Source of the DNA: Nymphalis io
Taxonomy: Eukaryota; Arthropoda; Insecta; Lepidoptera; Nymphalidae
Direction: 5' to 3'
DNA length: 64,000 nt
NCBI RefSeq assembly: GCF_905147045.1
Contig: NC_065894.1
Location: 6,237,501 to 6,301,500 of the forward strand
The notes beneath the pieces were generated by a model, which worked only from the letters and a program-made list of their open reading frames with translations, did not search any database and had not been told where the DNA came from. This document shows, in pieces, positions 33,846 to 47,822 of this stretch (the first letter of the stretch is position 1; each line of letters starts with the position of its first letter). The position numbers and the translations under genes were made by a program.

Positions 33846-36800
33846 TATAATTCACTTTTGGTTGTCATATATACATTTTCAAACCATTAATTATAGCAAA
33901 CATCAAAAACTTATAGTATAAAACTTCAATGTTATACAATACAAAGCAAATTCGAGCATCGTACGGAAACTTAACAGTTCGTCTCAGGATGCAGTCCGAA
34001 GATTAGATTGCAAATCGCGTCATAACCGGGGGAAAGTTAGTAAATTTGTCAAGCAACACCACCTAACAACTTTAACTAACATATGACTATTATACGTAAC
34101 AAACTGCATATTGCCTGGAGTTCTAGTACGTCGTAAGTTATATTACTTCGTGTATGTTCTTTTAAGTTCTAAATAATGCACGGGAATTATTAGTGCGGAC
34201 GGTACACTGCGGGTAGAGCAATAAACATGCGATTATATACTCGCCCCGTTTCTAATGCAAAAATGTGTTTAAGAAAATTATGCAGATATCGGAAAGTTTT
34301 AATTATTATTACTGTTTTGTTCGTACATTTTAAATGGCTTTAACAACTTTGTACATGTTTTAACAGTTCTAAGTTTTATGTTTTATTAAATTGTTATTTG
34401 TTACTTAAACTACACAATATAACTATGAAACGTAAAGACTACTGGCTTTACCTATAAATATGTTTAGAAAGTGATTAGTTAATAAGTTGTGTGTCTTCTT
34501 TTTCCGAATGTCAAATTAATGATGATAGAAAGAGAGAAATCAGCATTTAACTACACAACCGCTAACGACGATTTGAACTAATTTTACAAACGTATCAAAT
34601 TTTTTATATATTTGCGAAGATAGTGAAGATAGTGTGAGAATAGAACTATATTAAGTTCTCCATAACGAATCGCTGTGATCAATGAATGCGAGGCGTGTAA
34701 TCTTATATTTCACGGCGCGCCCGCTGCGGACTTCATCTCCATTAAATAATTACTTTAGTCAGAATATAAGGAAATGCTTAGCCTTGGTAAGTGATTTTGT
34801 ACATGTTATTAGATTTAAAAATTAGGCCGCCCGTAGCAATAAGAATAACAATAAACAAATTCGATATATGAAAACGAAATTATTTAAATATGTTTTATCA
34901 ACTTGAATCTTATTTTATCGACCGACAATAAATAACGTGTAATATTACACGTATATTAATTATCAAAATGTATAATCAACATTACTGCGTATTTTTCACT
35001 AAATATCAACGGTCAGATTAAAATTGAAGCCAATTATGAAATTTGTTCTTACAACATCCTGAGAGCGAGGGTCTTGAAATCTTTATTGGAAATTACTTCC
35101 GGCCAATATGTCGCCAGACAAGGGTCCATGTCTTAGACACATTTGACATGAAGGACTTAACAACTTTTTCTCTAAGATTATTTTTGAGCAAATATTCAAC
35201 AACAAACTTTATACCCTTAATTTTAAAACAAATATAAAACGATACACGTTCTCGATTTCACATAAAATTAACAACACTTTTTGAATGATTATAAAAGAAG
35301 TTTTTAAGTAAGACAGGCCTCCACAGTATCCAGGCTCTGTTGTTTTCACAACCCTAAGAAATAAATAGAAGGCATCGTAGACTGCAGTGAGGTCAGGTCA
35401 GGCGTGTAATCCTTTATTACAACGCGGGATATTCCGTGGTGCTGTGGTGTCCCACTCTCGTAAGCGCATTATCCGAATTAACAATTAGTCATGCCTACGT
35501 CTGCCGAAGTTTGCACAAATTTACATAACAATAAAGCCCTTTCGTTATGGCGATTTTTAAAATTAATTGGATTGCGAACCGTAGAAAATTTGTATTCCCC
35601 TCGCTGTATTCCATAATTTTGTGGTCAGCTTGAAACTCGTAAAAATTCCGGATTGATAAAAACTTAAAACATAGTAGATTGTTGTTATTTTCAGTACTGT
35701 AAATTGTAAATAAACATAGACATCATGGCTTACGATAATGATAGATTATGCTTTTAATTTAACCATATACCTAGAAGCACATATACTTTTACGCACTATA
35801 TTTTTTCATACAAAAATCAAGAACAAAAATACATATCTTTTATAATATATATTTTATATGATTTTCACCTTACCTCCAATTCTTCGAGATCTTCAAAATT
35901 TAGAAGCAATATGCATTTACAATTAAATATATAATATTCTGTTATATTTGCGAACCACGTCATTTAATTTTAAACAATTAACAAATAAATTCATTAACAA
36001 AAAAAATATTCCAACCAACGAATACATTTTGTGCACAATAGGGGTTTGCGTTATTTCAGCTTATTTTATAATGTCTGGTTTGATTTAGACATCATCCTTT
36101 TTAGACTCCCCACTGAGAAACACAAACGTATGAAAATGATGTTAATTCCAACTAAGGAAAACATTTTAATCTAGTGTGTGCCGCCCCTTCGCTAGCCGCA
36201 AAGGGTGAGAGAGATGAAATGGCATTGATTCTGTGTAAGTCAGATGGTTAAAGCCGCAGGTTAGATTTTACCTTGAAACTTTAATCTGGACAATAATCAT
36301 AAGTTGACCTTAATTGACATTCTATTGTTATGTATAGGAATGTATGTATTGTTGTTGAGGAAATGTATATAAGATCGAATTAGGAGAATTATTTATTAAC
36401 TGTAACTAATTCAATGTAAGGAATATAACATAGACTTAAAGTTTCTAGTATGATATATCAACCATTATATTTAAGATTTTGTTTGTATATAAGACATTGG
36501 TATCACAAAATTCAAATTAATTTATTAAATGTAACATTACACTTATTTATTGATTGTCAAAATAAAACTACCAGTTTGGAAAAAAAAAATGACGTAATCT
36601 AACTTGAGCACAACTGACGAAAGAAACTTAACAATTTTTTCGTCTTTTGTTTATTTTTTTCAATATATATATAATTGTTTATAATTTTCAATATAAAACA
36701 TAAATATATATACATATACACGTTATGATATGAACTCATACATTGAAATCACTGAAGTGAGCGTAAGTCGGCGTCGCGCCCACTATTCAAATGGATACCG

Positions 36801-39800
36801 ATAAAAGCGCAAAACTAAATCGCGAGTCGAATGAACAAGAACAATGCCGAGCTTAAATTGTAGCATTGTGAACGAACCAAATGTAATGAAGAATAGACTC
36901 ATTTGCCTCTAATAATATTAACGTCGTGACCCTTATATCATCAGTTTTTGTTTGTTAATCTGCAGGAAAGGGCGTAACTCATTTTGTCAACATGTAATTT
37001 AATTTCACTTGAACCCCTGCTACAAGTCGACATTCTAACTTTGGGACAGCACCGGACATTGGTTTAAATAATCTGTTTAATCCGTTAATTAAATGGTCTG
37101 TATGCAGATGTCTTTGTAACTGTTTGTTTCTTTAAGATATATTAAAATCGATGCAAATGTGCAAATATTATATAGTGTATGCAATAAATAAAAAACACTA
37201 TAAGTAAAATTGCTAGGTTTATTTAAATACTATTAATAATAATCTTTTGAACAAACTACGAATCATATAAAAATAACCTATTTGAAAAAGTTAAAATAAA
37301 TAAAAGGTTAAAAATCTACCAGAAAGTCGATGGCAAACCCAAATAACGTTCTACTATGTTTCACTTAGCTATGTAAACAGCTTCATATACAAATGAAGTA
37401 TGTTATTATAATTATGAATGAAGTACTTACAAATATCTCCTCCTTTATTTGAAGGCGGTTAAAAATATCCTCTACTTGGCTATACCTAAAATCCAACGGT
37501 ATTCGAACAAAAGGTGACGTCAGGTATCCCTTAAAAAATGCTTAAAATGCAATTTTACAAGAACAGTTCTTATTTATGACCCCCAAAAATGTAAAATGCG
37601 AACGTTTTACTGCGGGGCTATATAAAAATACGAAGAACAAACAATGTTCTCGTATCTTATGATAGGGGATGTCGGACCGTATTTATCCGACCGCGATGCA
37701 TCAAAAGGGATCCTTAAATTTATTTTAATGTGAACTCAGGTAAGTGTTTGACAAAGTTTTCGAAGTTTTTTTTATTAAAATACCATTTAGTTTGACAAAC
37801 ATATATAAATATTCGATAAATGTTAGACGTACATCGTTTTTGCGCAGTGAACACAAAAGTATACAATAAAGTGACTTTGTTCATCATGTTGATGATAAGG
37901 TGGATGCAGCTTCTTGATTGGTTGGAATGGCCTTAAAGTGCAGCAGCACAATTAGACCAACACATTCTAATAGGTGAAATTGAAATTTCAACCAATAAAA
38001 AGCAGGTGTTAGGACTGATATAAGAAATAGGCCAATATAAATCTCAAGGAGGAACCGAATCGATGTTCTGATATAACCAGGTAGTTTGTAACGAATTTAC
38101 ACTAATAAGTACTTGTTTGTCATAATATAAGAAGTTCGTACACGAAAATAAAATACTGTGATTTTAAATATCGCTATTACATTTCTTTTTGTAAATATAA
38201 TAAAATTGATACGAACGCTCGTTTTAACAATGTTAATTATTACTAATAAAGTAAATAGAGCCGTTTAAAAGACCCTTTCGAATGAAATGAAGATTCGAAT
38301 CACTGATAAATTTGATTATTCTTCTTGACAAAGAGATTTCATTTTGATAAATCAACACTCATTGTTAGTGAGATTTGTATGTTTGCCTTTCACTCTTTGT
38401 GAGATAAATAGAATTCAATAACGTGATTTATAACAAACAAAAAAAAAAACAAAAAATTAAGCAATTATATCACTGTTAAATTTTTTTTAGATATTTGTTA
38501 TTTATTTAACAAACTTGTCTATGTTTCGAACAAATATTATATAATATATTGTAATAAATATTAAATACGTAATAATATTGAAATTATTAAAACAGAATAA
38601 GGTCTCCATTATGAAGTTATATACAATATGACGTGCAATTTGCCACCTTTATACAAAGTGATAGCAACATCATTCTCGCGGCGCGAAGCTAAGTGGTGAA
38701 AAATGTGAAATATTTAAGATGCAAGAATTTATAATAAGGATCGCTGAGATTACACCTTGATCTCATCTATTTTAAATGCCGCGGCTGGAAGTGGGACATT
38801 TTTATTGCCCCCGAGCTCTAGATTAGTTTTGTTCTGTGAATTTGATGCATATACAATGAGCTCGATTATTCAACGCCCCGTGCAACTTGCTTAATATTGT
38901 AATATGAATTTAAAATGCCATATGACGCTACAGTTGCTGAGGAAAATATTTATTTTTTGTTAATATTTTTAAAAATTCAAAATCTGCTAGAAAACTCTTC
39001 TATACTAAAATTTCACTAATTTTTGTTCATAAAAACATTCTAAACAATTCAAATTTTATTCAAAAATCATAACTATGCGTAATGTGATGTGAACCGTTTA
39101 ATTGAATGGTAAATATTTTTTGGTATAGCTCAAATAATACCATTTAAGACAACGACGGTCGTAAAAATAGTCATATTTCATAAATTGCTTTCCAAACTTA
39201 TCCATTTCAATTTATCCACACAATTTAAGTCAAGCGATAGCAATGTTGAATTTGAAATGCGAAGAACAAATCGGACTCGCGACAGGAGTGACATTCTGTA
39301 TCGAATGCGAGTACAAAAGTGCGAATATGAACATGTGCAAAAAATATCTCGCGTATGCATTTGGGAATTTCGCGTGACAGAGAATTTAATACGAGGGGAG
39401 TCTAATATTAAACCTCGGGGACCCATCACTTTTAATATCTGGCCGGCGTCCTAGAGGACTTCTAAATTATTTACCAAATGGAAAGGTAATGGTCGCGGAA
39501 GAGTGCGAATGAAGGTATGCAAATTTTATAAACATGTATTGTTGCCCATAAAACCTGTTAACCCCACTCCGGAGTAATGAAGGATGTGAACTCGTCAAAA
39601 TGCTCAAACAAGTAATGTTCGAGCCGACAGGAGCGAATTTCGTCGTACTTTGTAATTATGAATCACGGACTTTTAGTGAACAACGGTCGTTTAATTCACT
39701 CATACGGTGTTTAGCAGTTGGAAATTATCCAAGTTGCTTTTACGAATGAATTTTGATATTACTTTCAAACTCAAATTAATTTGATCATTCATTTTAAATA

Positions 39801-40265
39801 TATTGTATATTTGTTTATTTTTGATAGAAAGATTACGAATGCAAATTTCCCTCTTAAATCTTTTTACCATCGCCCCTATAATTGGATTCAGAATTCAATC
39901 AAAACTGAACATTCGACAGTGCGATGGCAACTGGAAATAAATGGAGAAAAATCACTATTAATCCTACACGTGTCTGCGTTTAGGGCGAAGGGTTGAACGA
40001 GTCACGGACCATAAACAGTCACGCTCAGCGGCCAGCTAATGACGAATCGCGACCGCGACGAGTCGCGCGAGCTTCGGATATACGATATTACAGCAGTAAT
40101 TCTGAATATTATTATCCTGGTCGATTTCGACACAGCAGCCATTCTCAAGGGTGACTAGCCAACGGCGCAGGGTATTTAATAGTACACCAGTGTGTATGTA
40201 AATAAAAGTGCACAATACACTCAGAACAACATTTAAAACAAAATAAAAAAAAAACAAAATGTATA
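33846..40265. other. Intergenic DNA between repeat at 33545 and the mariner
   Basis: Mostly unique AT-rich sequence; one repeat fragment at 36525. Less AT-rich stretches occur at 34670-34760, 35300-35500, 36730-36860 and 39190-39450, with no gene pattern I recognise. Confidence 0.45.
36525..36590 (+). repeat. Fragment of the same repeat as at 53630
   Basis: TTACACTTATTTATTGATTG and AATAAAACTACCAGTTTGGA match the first half of the 53630 copy. Confidence 0.45.
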
Positions 40266-40267
40266 TA

Positions 40268-41380
40268 TTATTACATATGAAATTAGCGTTTTGTCGTACT
40301 AACCACTTGATCTGAAATATCTCCTCTTTGGTTAAGAATTCCAAATTCAAATTTATAAATTCATTTAGCTGGTACATTTGAGTTTTGAAAATAGTCATTC
40401 ATTTGTTTTTTCCTCATTATTTTTTTCTTTGGAATCGCTTATTATCGCACAATGGAAAACATGAATTATCGGTATATCTACGAGTACGAGTTCTACCGTG
40501 GCACCAGTGTTGCAGAAACAGCTCGAAGGAATAATGAAGTGTACGGCCCTGGTGTCGCAAAAGAAAGCTCGGTACGTTTTTGGTTTCAACTTTTTCGTTC
40601 TGAAAATTTCGACCTTCAGAACCAACCCCATGGACGGCCGGAGACCAAAGTGGAAAATGAAGAATTAAAGGCTATTGTGGAAGCGGATCCATCACAAAGC
40701 ACTTCAGAGATAGCTACAGGCTTCGGGGTAAGTGATAAAACTGTATTAATCCACTTGAAGCAAATCGGGAAAGTAAAAATACTTGAACGATGGGTACCTC
40801 ATGAATTGAGTGAATCGAACTTGCAAACATGCGTCGACTGCTGTGTTACTTTGCTCAACCGACACAATAATGAAGAGATTTTAAATCGAATCATTACTTG
40901 TGATGAAAAGTGGTTACTGTACAATAATCGAAAGCGCTCGTCGCCCAGCCAAATTCTGCCCTAAACGAAAATTGATTCAGAAAAAGTTACTTGTGAGTGT
41001 TTGGTGGACTAGCGCCGGTGTCGTTCACTACAGCTTTCTAAAATCTGGCCAGAAAAGTTAGATGAGCTACAATTAGAATGTCTTTGACATCCACCGTATT
41101 CCCCGGACCTTGCTCCAACAGATTACCATTTTTTCCGGAATTGGGACAACTTCTTACAGAGAAAAAAATTTAACTCCCATGCGGCAGTCCAAACCGCCTT
41201 CAAAGAGTTTATTGATTCTCGCCCCCATAGTTTTTTTTGAAAAGGGATCAATGAACTACGTTTAAGGTGGCAAAAGTGCATAGATAACAACGGTGCATAC
41301 TTTGATTAATTAAATATATTTAAAAAAAAAATTGACTTTATTTTCCTTCCGTACAAGACGTCAATTTCATATGTACCTAA
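40268..41380 (+). mobile_element. Defective mariner element, cecropia-subfamily-like, with TIRs and TA duplication
   Basis: The ends are imperfect terminal inverted repeats: the left end carries ACATATGAAATTAGCGTTTTG and the right end reads as ACATATGAAATTGACGTCTTG on the minus strand. The element is flanked by TA at 40266-40267 and 41381-41382, the mariner target duplication. It contains a broken transposase (next entry). At about 1.1 kb it is shorter than the usual roughly 1.3 kb because of an internal deletion near 41060. Confidence 0.85.
40452..41310 (+). pseudogene. Mariner transposase, frameshifted and internally deleted
   Basis: The first 170 codons (40452-40964) are open. The N-terminal half is helix-turn-helix DNA-binding (FYRGTSVAETARR; STSEIATGFGVSDKTV). 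WVPHEL lies at residues 114-119, and the first catalytic Asp is D151 in ITCDEKW. The TCDEKW form and the overall pattern resemble the cecropia subfamily, to which human SETMAR's ancestor also belongs. A deletion near 40940 then shifts the frame. A second deletion near 41060 removes the segment holding the second catalytic Asp. The C-terminal part remains as a stop-containing remnant with SPDLAPTDYHFF (third catalytic Asp) and WQKCIDNNGAYFD. It cannot encode an active enzyme. Its remains could still be mobilised only if a related transposase recognises the ends. Confidence 0.85.
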
Positions 41381-42589
41381 TAAATATTTTACTATCCATT
41401 ACATAGCTTTAAAATTTAAATATCGAAATACCTTTTCTTAAGAGTAAATACAAATAACAAAAATGCTTGTTTGTTTTTTATTAAAGATTAATTAAGATAT
41501 ATATCACCTACTTTCTATGACTTCATATCTCAAAACATATAACAGAACACGTACTTAACTTATCAAATAAGACACGCACTTACCTAATCTAATAAAAACA
41601 TCAGATTTGTTATCTTAAAATTGTTATATCAAACAATAATCTTGTACGATTAATTCGATAGCATTTGCAATACAATCCCTGTTGATGAAACATTGTGCTA
41701 GGATCGTGGTGTTACGCGTCTTATAAAATTCCTTAAATAAAATTTTAAGATCATTTTAGTTTTTTATAAATTATTCAAAAGGAACATTATAACTTACTTC
41801 TTATGTCAAATCATAAAATGAATCCTCATGAACTATAAAATTGTTGCGATATATATAGCAGCTTAGTGCTACTTAAAGATTTTCTCATGTTCCCATACGT
41901 TTCAATTTACAACAAAAGAAACTTACCTTATGCCTAAAGACTTAACTTATGCCTAAGAATTAGTCAATAACGAATTCATAAGTTATATGAACGCTAGGCA
42001 TTTTTTATGCAATATTGCAAATAAAGTTTTTATATTATGTCCCATTTATTTTTTACAATGTAAAACTATTCGTACTTCATACTACAAAAAAATACGACTA
42101 CTAATTTTATGATTTATGTAAAAAAATAGCCGAAACAAACAGTCTGGTCGATATCATTTTAATATTTTTTTTATGATTATATGATAAAGTATTTAATGAA
42201 AATTAAAACAATAACTAAACTATATTTTATAGAAAAAAAACGATACGACATTTCTAACGTAACCCTAAAAAATCATAGCGACAAAATGAATCAAATAAAA
42301 ACAAGGAGCGGATTGGTGTGCGTAATTCGATTACCATACATTGTACATCTTGTATAGAGTTCGTTAATCAGCGGACAAGGGTTACATTCTGTTTTCAATG
42401 TGCCGATTTAATCAGAAGCAACGAACGGGAAACTTTTATTGCAAAATAATCAAATTATACAATATATTTTATATTACAGAATTTAACTATAATTTTGATT
42501 TTTGATAGACAGTCGGAAAGTAACAAACAAATAAACATTTTATTACATTAGGATTTATACGGCTTATTCTAAACCACGCGGGTACGTAT

Positions 42590-42670
42590 TCAAACATACA
42601 CAAAAAATATATCAAAATCGGTCATGCCATTTAGGAGGAGTTCAGCGACATATGTGTGTATGTTTTATAA
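42590..42670 (+). repeat. Possible fragment of the same repeat family
   Basis: TATATCAAAATCGGTCATGC followed by CATTTAGGAGGAGTTCAGCG resembles the ATCGGTC-and-GAGTTC end of related repeats. Confidence 0.4.
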
Positions 42671-43116
42671 ATATAATAATATAATAAATATAAAGATACC
42701 AATATATAGCAAGAAATTCAATTAAATTATTGAATTTTGTTCGAAACTATATAAATTAAAATTACGTTTTCCAGCTACACATCATTTTAAATTATACTTA
42801 AACATTTACAGCCACGCTTTTAAGTTTATTTAATCAGCTTAGTGTCAATCAAGACTTAAATCCAAGGGGATAGTTGCTTAAGTGAAATGTCACCAGAAAT
42901 GTTTTAGGCAGTATATATTTCTTTTTTAAAGAATGTATTTTATCCGACGAAAAGAAGACGCCTAACGCCAAAGAAGGAGGTTCCCAATTTGAGCCATTTT
43001 TTTATTACGAACACGCGTAACTTTTTACTGATGTATCCGATTTTATGTAGTCGAGTGAAGACGGTGGTCTATAATTTATTATATAACTATATAATAGTGT
43101 AATATTATCTTTGTGA

Positions 43117-43175
43117 GAAGAAGGTTTGGAGCTTATTCCACTACGCTGCTCTAATGCCAGCTGATTAATGTTTAA
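43117..43175 (-). mobile_element. SINE family B fragment
   Basis: GAGAAGAAGGTTTGGAGCTT, ATTCCACTACGCTGCTC and TAATGCCAGC match the reverse complement of the family B 3' region. Confidence 0.55.
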
Positions 43176-44057
43176 AAGCTTAGTATTTATATGTTATTTC
43201 TTATAAAAAGATTAAAATTATATAATATCAATAGAATGGTACAATATCATAGATATACACAAAAGAAAATGTTGTGAACTTTAACTACATGCGATGATAA
43301 TAATATTCTTTATAAGCTTAGCTTATTAAGCAATACATATGTGAGTGAGTCCGTGTCACTATAAGGACACATAAGTAATGGTTAAAATTTAATACAATTC
43401 CAATATTTACTTGTTTGATCCAGTCCACTAACCTACGTGAAAAAAATATATAATTTATATATCCGATTAAATTTAAGAAAAAGAAATTTATTAAGATGCC
43501 CGACGCACTGATTACAGACTCAGAGCAAAAAGCCAAAAGTATACTTTTTTTTTTATTCTACTAACAATAGACAATCGAGGCATATAAAAACGGCATAGAT
43601 AAAAAAAACTATTTTCGATAATCAACAATATTTAATTCGAAACCTTAAGTCTATAACTGTTTGTAGATAACAATACGCAATGCAAAATTACACAGTTGCA
43701 GGTGTACCTATATACACTTGATTTGTTTCCAATGGTGCATATGTGATCGGATTATGGTTAAAGCAAGGAGACATAAAGCCACAGTTATATAATATTCAAG
43801 CGGATTGTGTTCGCTCAGCCATGTCATAGGGGATTAGTGGTTTAAACACCAATAGGTTATAATAAAAATTGTTCCTAATTGTTATTTACTGTCTGTTTTA
43901 TATGATCGAATTAAGATCTAGAGATAGGAATGTAGACTGTCACGTTTTACATATAATATATGTACAATATTCTTGAATGCATCATCAATCATACTTAGAA
44001 TTTAAACTAATTTGTATTCATTACAATACACTTTGTACTACTTATAATAAATACAAT

Positions 44058-44155
44058 TGGTGGTAGGGGTCTTGTGCAAGCCTGTTCTTGCTAGGTACCA
44101 ATCATTTATCAGAATTCAGGCTATCATTTGCCCGTCCGCCTTCCTGTAACTTCCT
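44058..44155 (-). repeat. Same interspersed repeat as at 33545, internally deleted, minus strand
   Basis: GGTGGTAGGGGTCTTGTGCA, GCTAGGTACCAATCATTTAT and TTTGCCCGTCCGCC are the reverse complement of the two ends of the family; the middle is missing. Confidence 0.6.
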
Positions 44156-44249
44156 ATAAAAAATGTAAAGTACTATATAATATAATAATTAATGAATAAA
44201 TAATAATTAATCACTTTTCTGATCCTTTAATATAGCATCCGTTTTTATT

Positions 44250-44405
44250 CCTTTTTTTATTGTTGGATAAATGCGTTATGCGTTTACCCCACGCGAATAG
44301 TGGGGGTTCGGGGCGCCGAGTGCGCCCCGAACATCGGAATACCCACTAAAAAACCAGTGGTACCCTTTCCGTCTTAGCGCCACGGGATCGCTTTCGCATG
44401 CTACC
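44250..44405 (-). mobile_element. GC-rich dispersed repeat, copy 3
   Basis: Plus-strand CCTTTTTTTATTGTTGGA, then two hairpins (44287-44305 and 44307-44331) and AATACCCACTAAAAAACC. It shares architecture and the end motif with copies 1 and 2, although the stem sequences differ. Confidence 0.6.
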
Positions 44406-45547
44406 GTATCCGTTTTTATTTCTAAATCAACTGATTGGAAATTTATCAGATACAAATTTAGGTATGTAATAATTATTTATATATATTATATAAATAATTT
44501 TATATATATATATAGAAATTGGTAAAAACCAAATTCTATATCTATAATATATATAATTAAAAACGAATGATATTTGAATAACTCTTAGTTAAACTTAAAT
44601 TAAATGTTTCTTTAAAAATATTTTTACTTTCATATCCTTTCTAACACAAACTTAGATATTAAATACAGATTTTATCTTATGTTAGCTGTTCCTCGCAATT
44701 TCGTTTGCAACATTATTTTTTCTTCTTAAGTTCCGTAGCTTACTATTTTAACCAAAACATTTTGTAGGTAAAGAAAATAATGTCACTTATTGCTCAAGTC
44801 CAGCCCTATCAACGTCCTACTTAACTGCAGGAAAAGAATTTAAGGAAAAAAAAATGCATCTTAAATAATTTTATGAAAGTATTCGTAGTCTAATCATAAT
44901 TTTTTTAGAAGCCGCTATTGATAGTTTGTTTTTTATTTTTTTAACTAAATACCTACAGATAAACGTCTCTTGGAAAGAAACTGTTTTACAATTACGCCCT
45001 TATTCGTAGAATACGACTATATTACGCTAAGTTAAATTAAGTAATTTTATTCATAAACATTTTAAGGTTTAATAAAATTACTAGTTATTTTATATAAATA
45101 AAATTATAACATCGACAATTAAGTTGTCAAAATTTTATTTCTTATGAAAACATATTGAAATAATAAATTTATATAATTATGATATACGCAATAATTGATT
45201 TTTCGATGATATTAGTCAATATAAATAAAATACTTTGCTCGTAATACGGTCGATATGCCATCTAACATTCCATAATTATGTTAGAGGCAGGCATACATTG
45301 CACGGGATGCGTTTCAGACAGGTGTTTGGTTACGATTGTGGTTGTTACGCGATGTTCACCGCTGACCGCACATGCCACACGACCGTCCCTTGTGACGTCA
45401 TATTATGCGACACGAGGACGATACGACTAAAAAATGAGATCATAATCTAATTACTTTACAGTGAATTATGGGAACGTAACATATTTGCAAGAAATTTTAG
45501 ATGCAACAGGAGTTGTAGAAAAATTTAACGATTTTAACATCTTTTGT

Positions 45548-45712
45548 TCAGTAACAGCCTGTTAATGTCCCACTGCTGGGCTAAGGCCTCCTCTCCCTTT
45601 TTGAGGAGAAGGTTTATTCCTTACTTATTCCACCACGCTGCTCCAATGTGGGTTGGTAGAATACACATATGACATAATTTCAATGAAATTAGACACATGC
45701 AGGTTTATAAAA
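45548..45712 (-). mobile_element. SINE family B, 5'-truncated minus-strand copy
   Basis: Plus-strand CAGCCTGTTAATGTCCCACT through GACACATGCAGGTTT is the reverse complement of the 3' half of family B. It ends abruptly before the tRNA head. Confidence 0.8.
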
Positions 45713-47460
45713 TGCAAAATATTTCTATGTTCTAAATTTAATCTTTAAGCTGTGCGTTGATAGTCAGTCAGGATAAACGATTTTTTTATGTGCTTTACAA
45801 TTTGTTTTATGTTTTTGATGCCCACATATTAATATTAAATTATGCATTAACATTTAAAAAAATCACACATCGTATATCGTATCTGAAACGTTACGCGTTG
45901 TTCTAACACCAAAACCGATATACGATGGATGCAGAGTATTCTGAATCAATGCCATTAGGTGATTCACACGACATTAGTCCGAGAATAGAACCACTTCGTT
46001 TCGATTACAGTAATTGAGGCCTTTCGCTCTTAACGATTATACTATATAATACAAAATGAACTGAAACTGAAAAAAAAAATTACAAACAATTGTACAAAAA
46101 AAAAACTTTATTTTATTTAATTTCACCGGTTCTTAAGTGTGATTCAATTCTTGTATTTGAATTATACACCAGTTCCATCCGACCCATTGAGCTGAAGTCA
46201 AGTAGCTATACTTCACTTGCTTAGTAACGTAAAATAGTCACTATTAACGATTCAAAATTGTCGCTTAATTAAAGTCTTATACTCATACAAAAGCATATTG
46301 CCACAACAATAACTACTAAAACATTCCCAACACTAAAATAAATTTTATAAAAGCACCAAAGCACAGAGTTATCATGTAAAGTGTGAATAAAATTAAAATG
46401 AAATTCAAGGCTTTAAATTACGAGTAGGTAAATATGAACGCGATCGCAGTAAACCAGCGAAAAACAAAACAACTTGTGATACATTCACATAACATTAAAA
46501 GCTTCTTACATTTCCTACATTTCGAGTGCGGTATTAAAAAGCATTTGGAAATGTTTACTAATTCTCGGCAGAAAAGAACAATCGCGGCGCGTGAGTGCTA
46601 TGTGTTCTGCATTACTGTTGTTGCGTGGTGCGGTTCACGTGATTAACGCTATTTAAAACGCTTACATCAATCACATTTGAAATATCCTATTAATTGTACA
46701 CATTACGCAAGCCTAACGTTTTTTAGTTATATAACATAATTAAAAAAAAATAATGAATGATTTTACACCTTTCAATTAAATTACTTTCATAATTAAAACA
46801 TCATTTATAACTAAAAGATTTTTCAAAATATACACTAACTGTCTTCATTTTATTAAAAAAAAATACTTCATATATGTAGAATTAAACTAATTGCAAAGTG
46901 TTTAAAAATTATAATAATAAAAATACGACTATCTCACGTGACTTAGAGCGAACAATAGCACGGCAGAGATTAGGGAGAAGAGACCGGTATACAAAACATG
47001 AGCCAGGCTCTCCACTACAGCTTTGTCCATTATTAACTTCCTCTATACACCTGCATTTAAAGACGGCTATGTTTTATTTTATTTCCTTTCTCTGAGTATT
47101 GCAGCGTTTGAACACAAACGGGAACGTTGCGCCGCGAATTTTCCTCTAAGTGCACGCTCTAAGCCAATGCTATAATAAAACTTAACTTTTATAAAGGTGT
47201 ATACAATCTAGAAACGCTTGCATATTTGCTTTATAAGCAATGTCATAGTTTTAATATTGTTATATAATAATAAATATAGAAACAAAGCTCAATGATAACT
47301 ATATTAGATATTATGATTTTCAGACAGAATAGAACTTGTTCGAATACTCCAAACGAATGAAATAAAAATTAGTTTTAGTGTACATAGGTTCTTACCAATT
47401 CCCACCAAAATTTAATTTATTTACAGGTGGTAGCTTTACATATAACTTATATACCATTAC

Positions 47461-47822
47461 TGCCTCGTTGGTCTAGTGGATTGATATAAGGCCGCAGAGC
47501 CGGAGGACCTGGGTTCAATTCCCAGGTCGGGCCAATAAAAAGTTATTGGGTTTTTCTGTCAGATAATTCTCAGTAGCAGCCCGGAGTGTGGAAGTTGGAA
47601 GTGTATACACTCCCGTGCCTCAGAAAGCACGTAAAGCCGTTGGTCCTGAAACTCTTTCCGGTCGTGTCGGATTGCCGTCCCATCGGATTATGAGAGTTAG
47701 GGAATAGAGAGTGCACCTGTGTTTGCGCACACACTTGTGCACTATAATATCTCCTGCGTAGTTGGCTAATCTCTCTTGAGATTGGCCGCCGTGGCCGAAA
47801 TCTGTCTGGAGGACATTATTAT
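47461..47822 (+). mobile_element. Full-length tRNA-derived SINE, family A (Metulj-like), with target duplication
   Basis: The tRNA-like head has a pol III A box TGGTCTAGTGG (47469-47479) and a B box GGTTCAATTCC (47512-47522). A unique body follows, then an ATT-repeat tail. An 11-bp duplication, TATACCATTAC, flanks it at 47450-47460 and 47823-47833, so insertion is comparatively recent. It is the best copy here and the reference for the other family A fragments. Confidence 0.85.

Larger units (their letters stand above)
41383..47449. other. Intergenic DNA, mariner to SINE at 47461
   Basis: Contains GC-rich repeat copy 3, two repeat fragments and two SINE B pieces; an imperfect AT palindrome spans about 44465-44562. 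45240-45450 and 46400-46650 are less AT-rich with short frames lacking family resemblance. No gene called. Confidence 0.45.

Noticed and set aside
39178..39454. Overlapping 83- and 89-codon open frames on opposite strands
   Set aside because: No family resemblance; mutual antisense overlap is expected by chance in less AT-rich DNA.
40036..40631. Minus-strand open frames near the mariner
   Set aside because: Antisense shadows of the transposon and its AT-rich flank.
47461..47535. tRNA gene
   Set aside because: Head of SINE family A with target duplication, not a functional tRNA.
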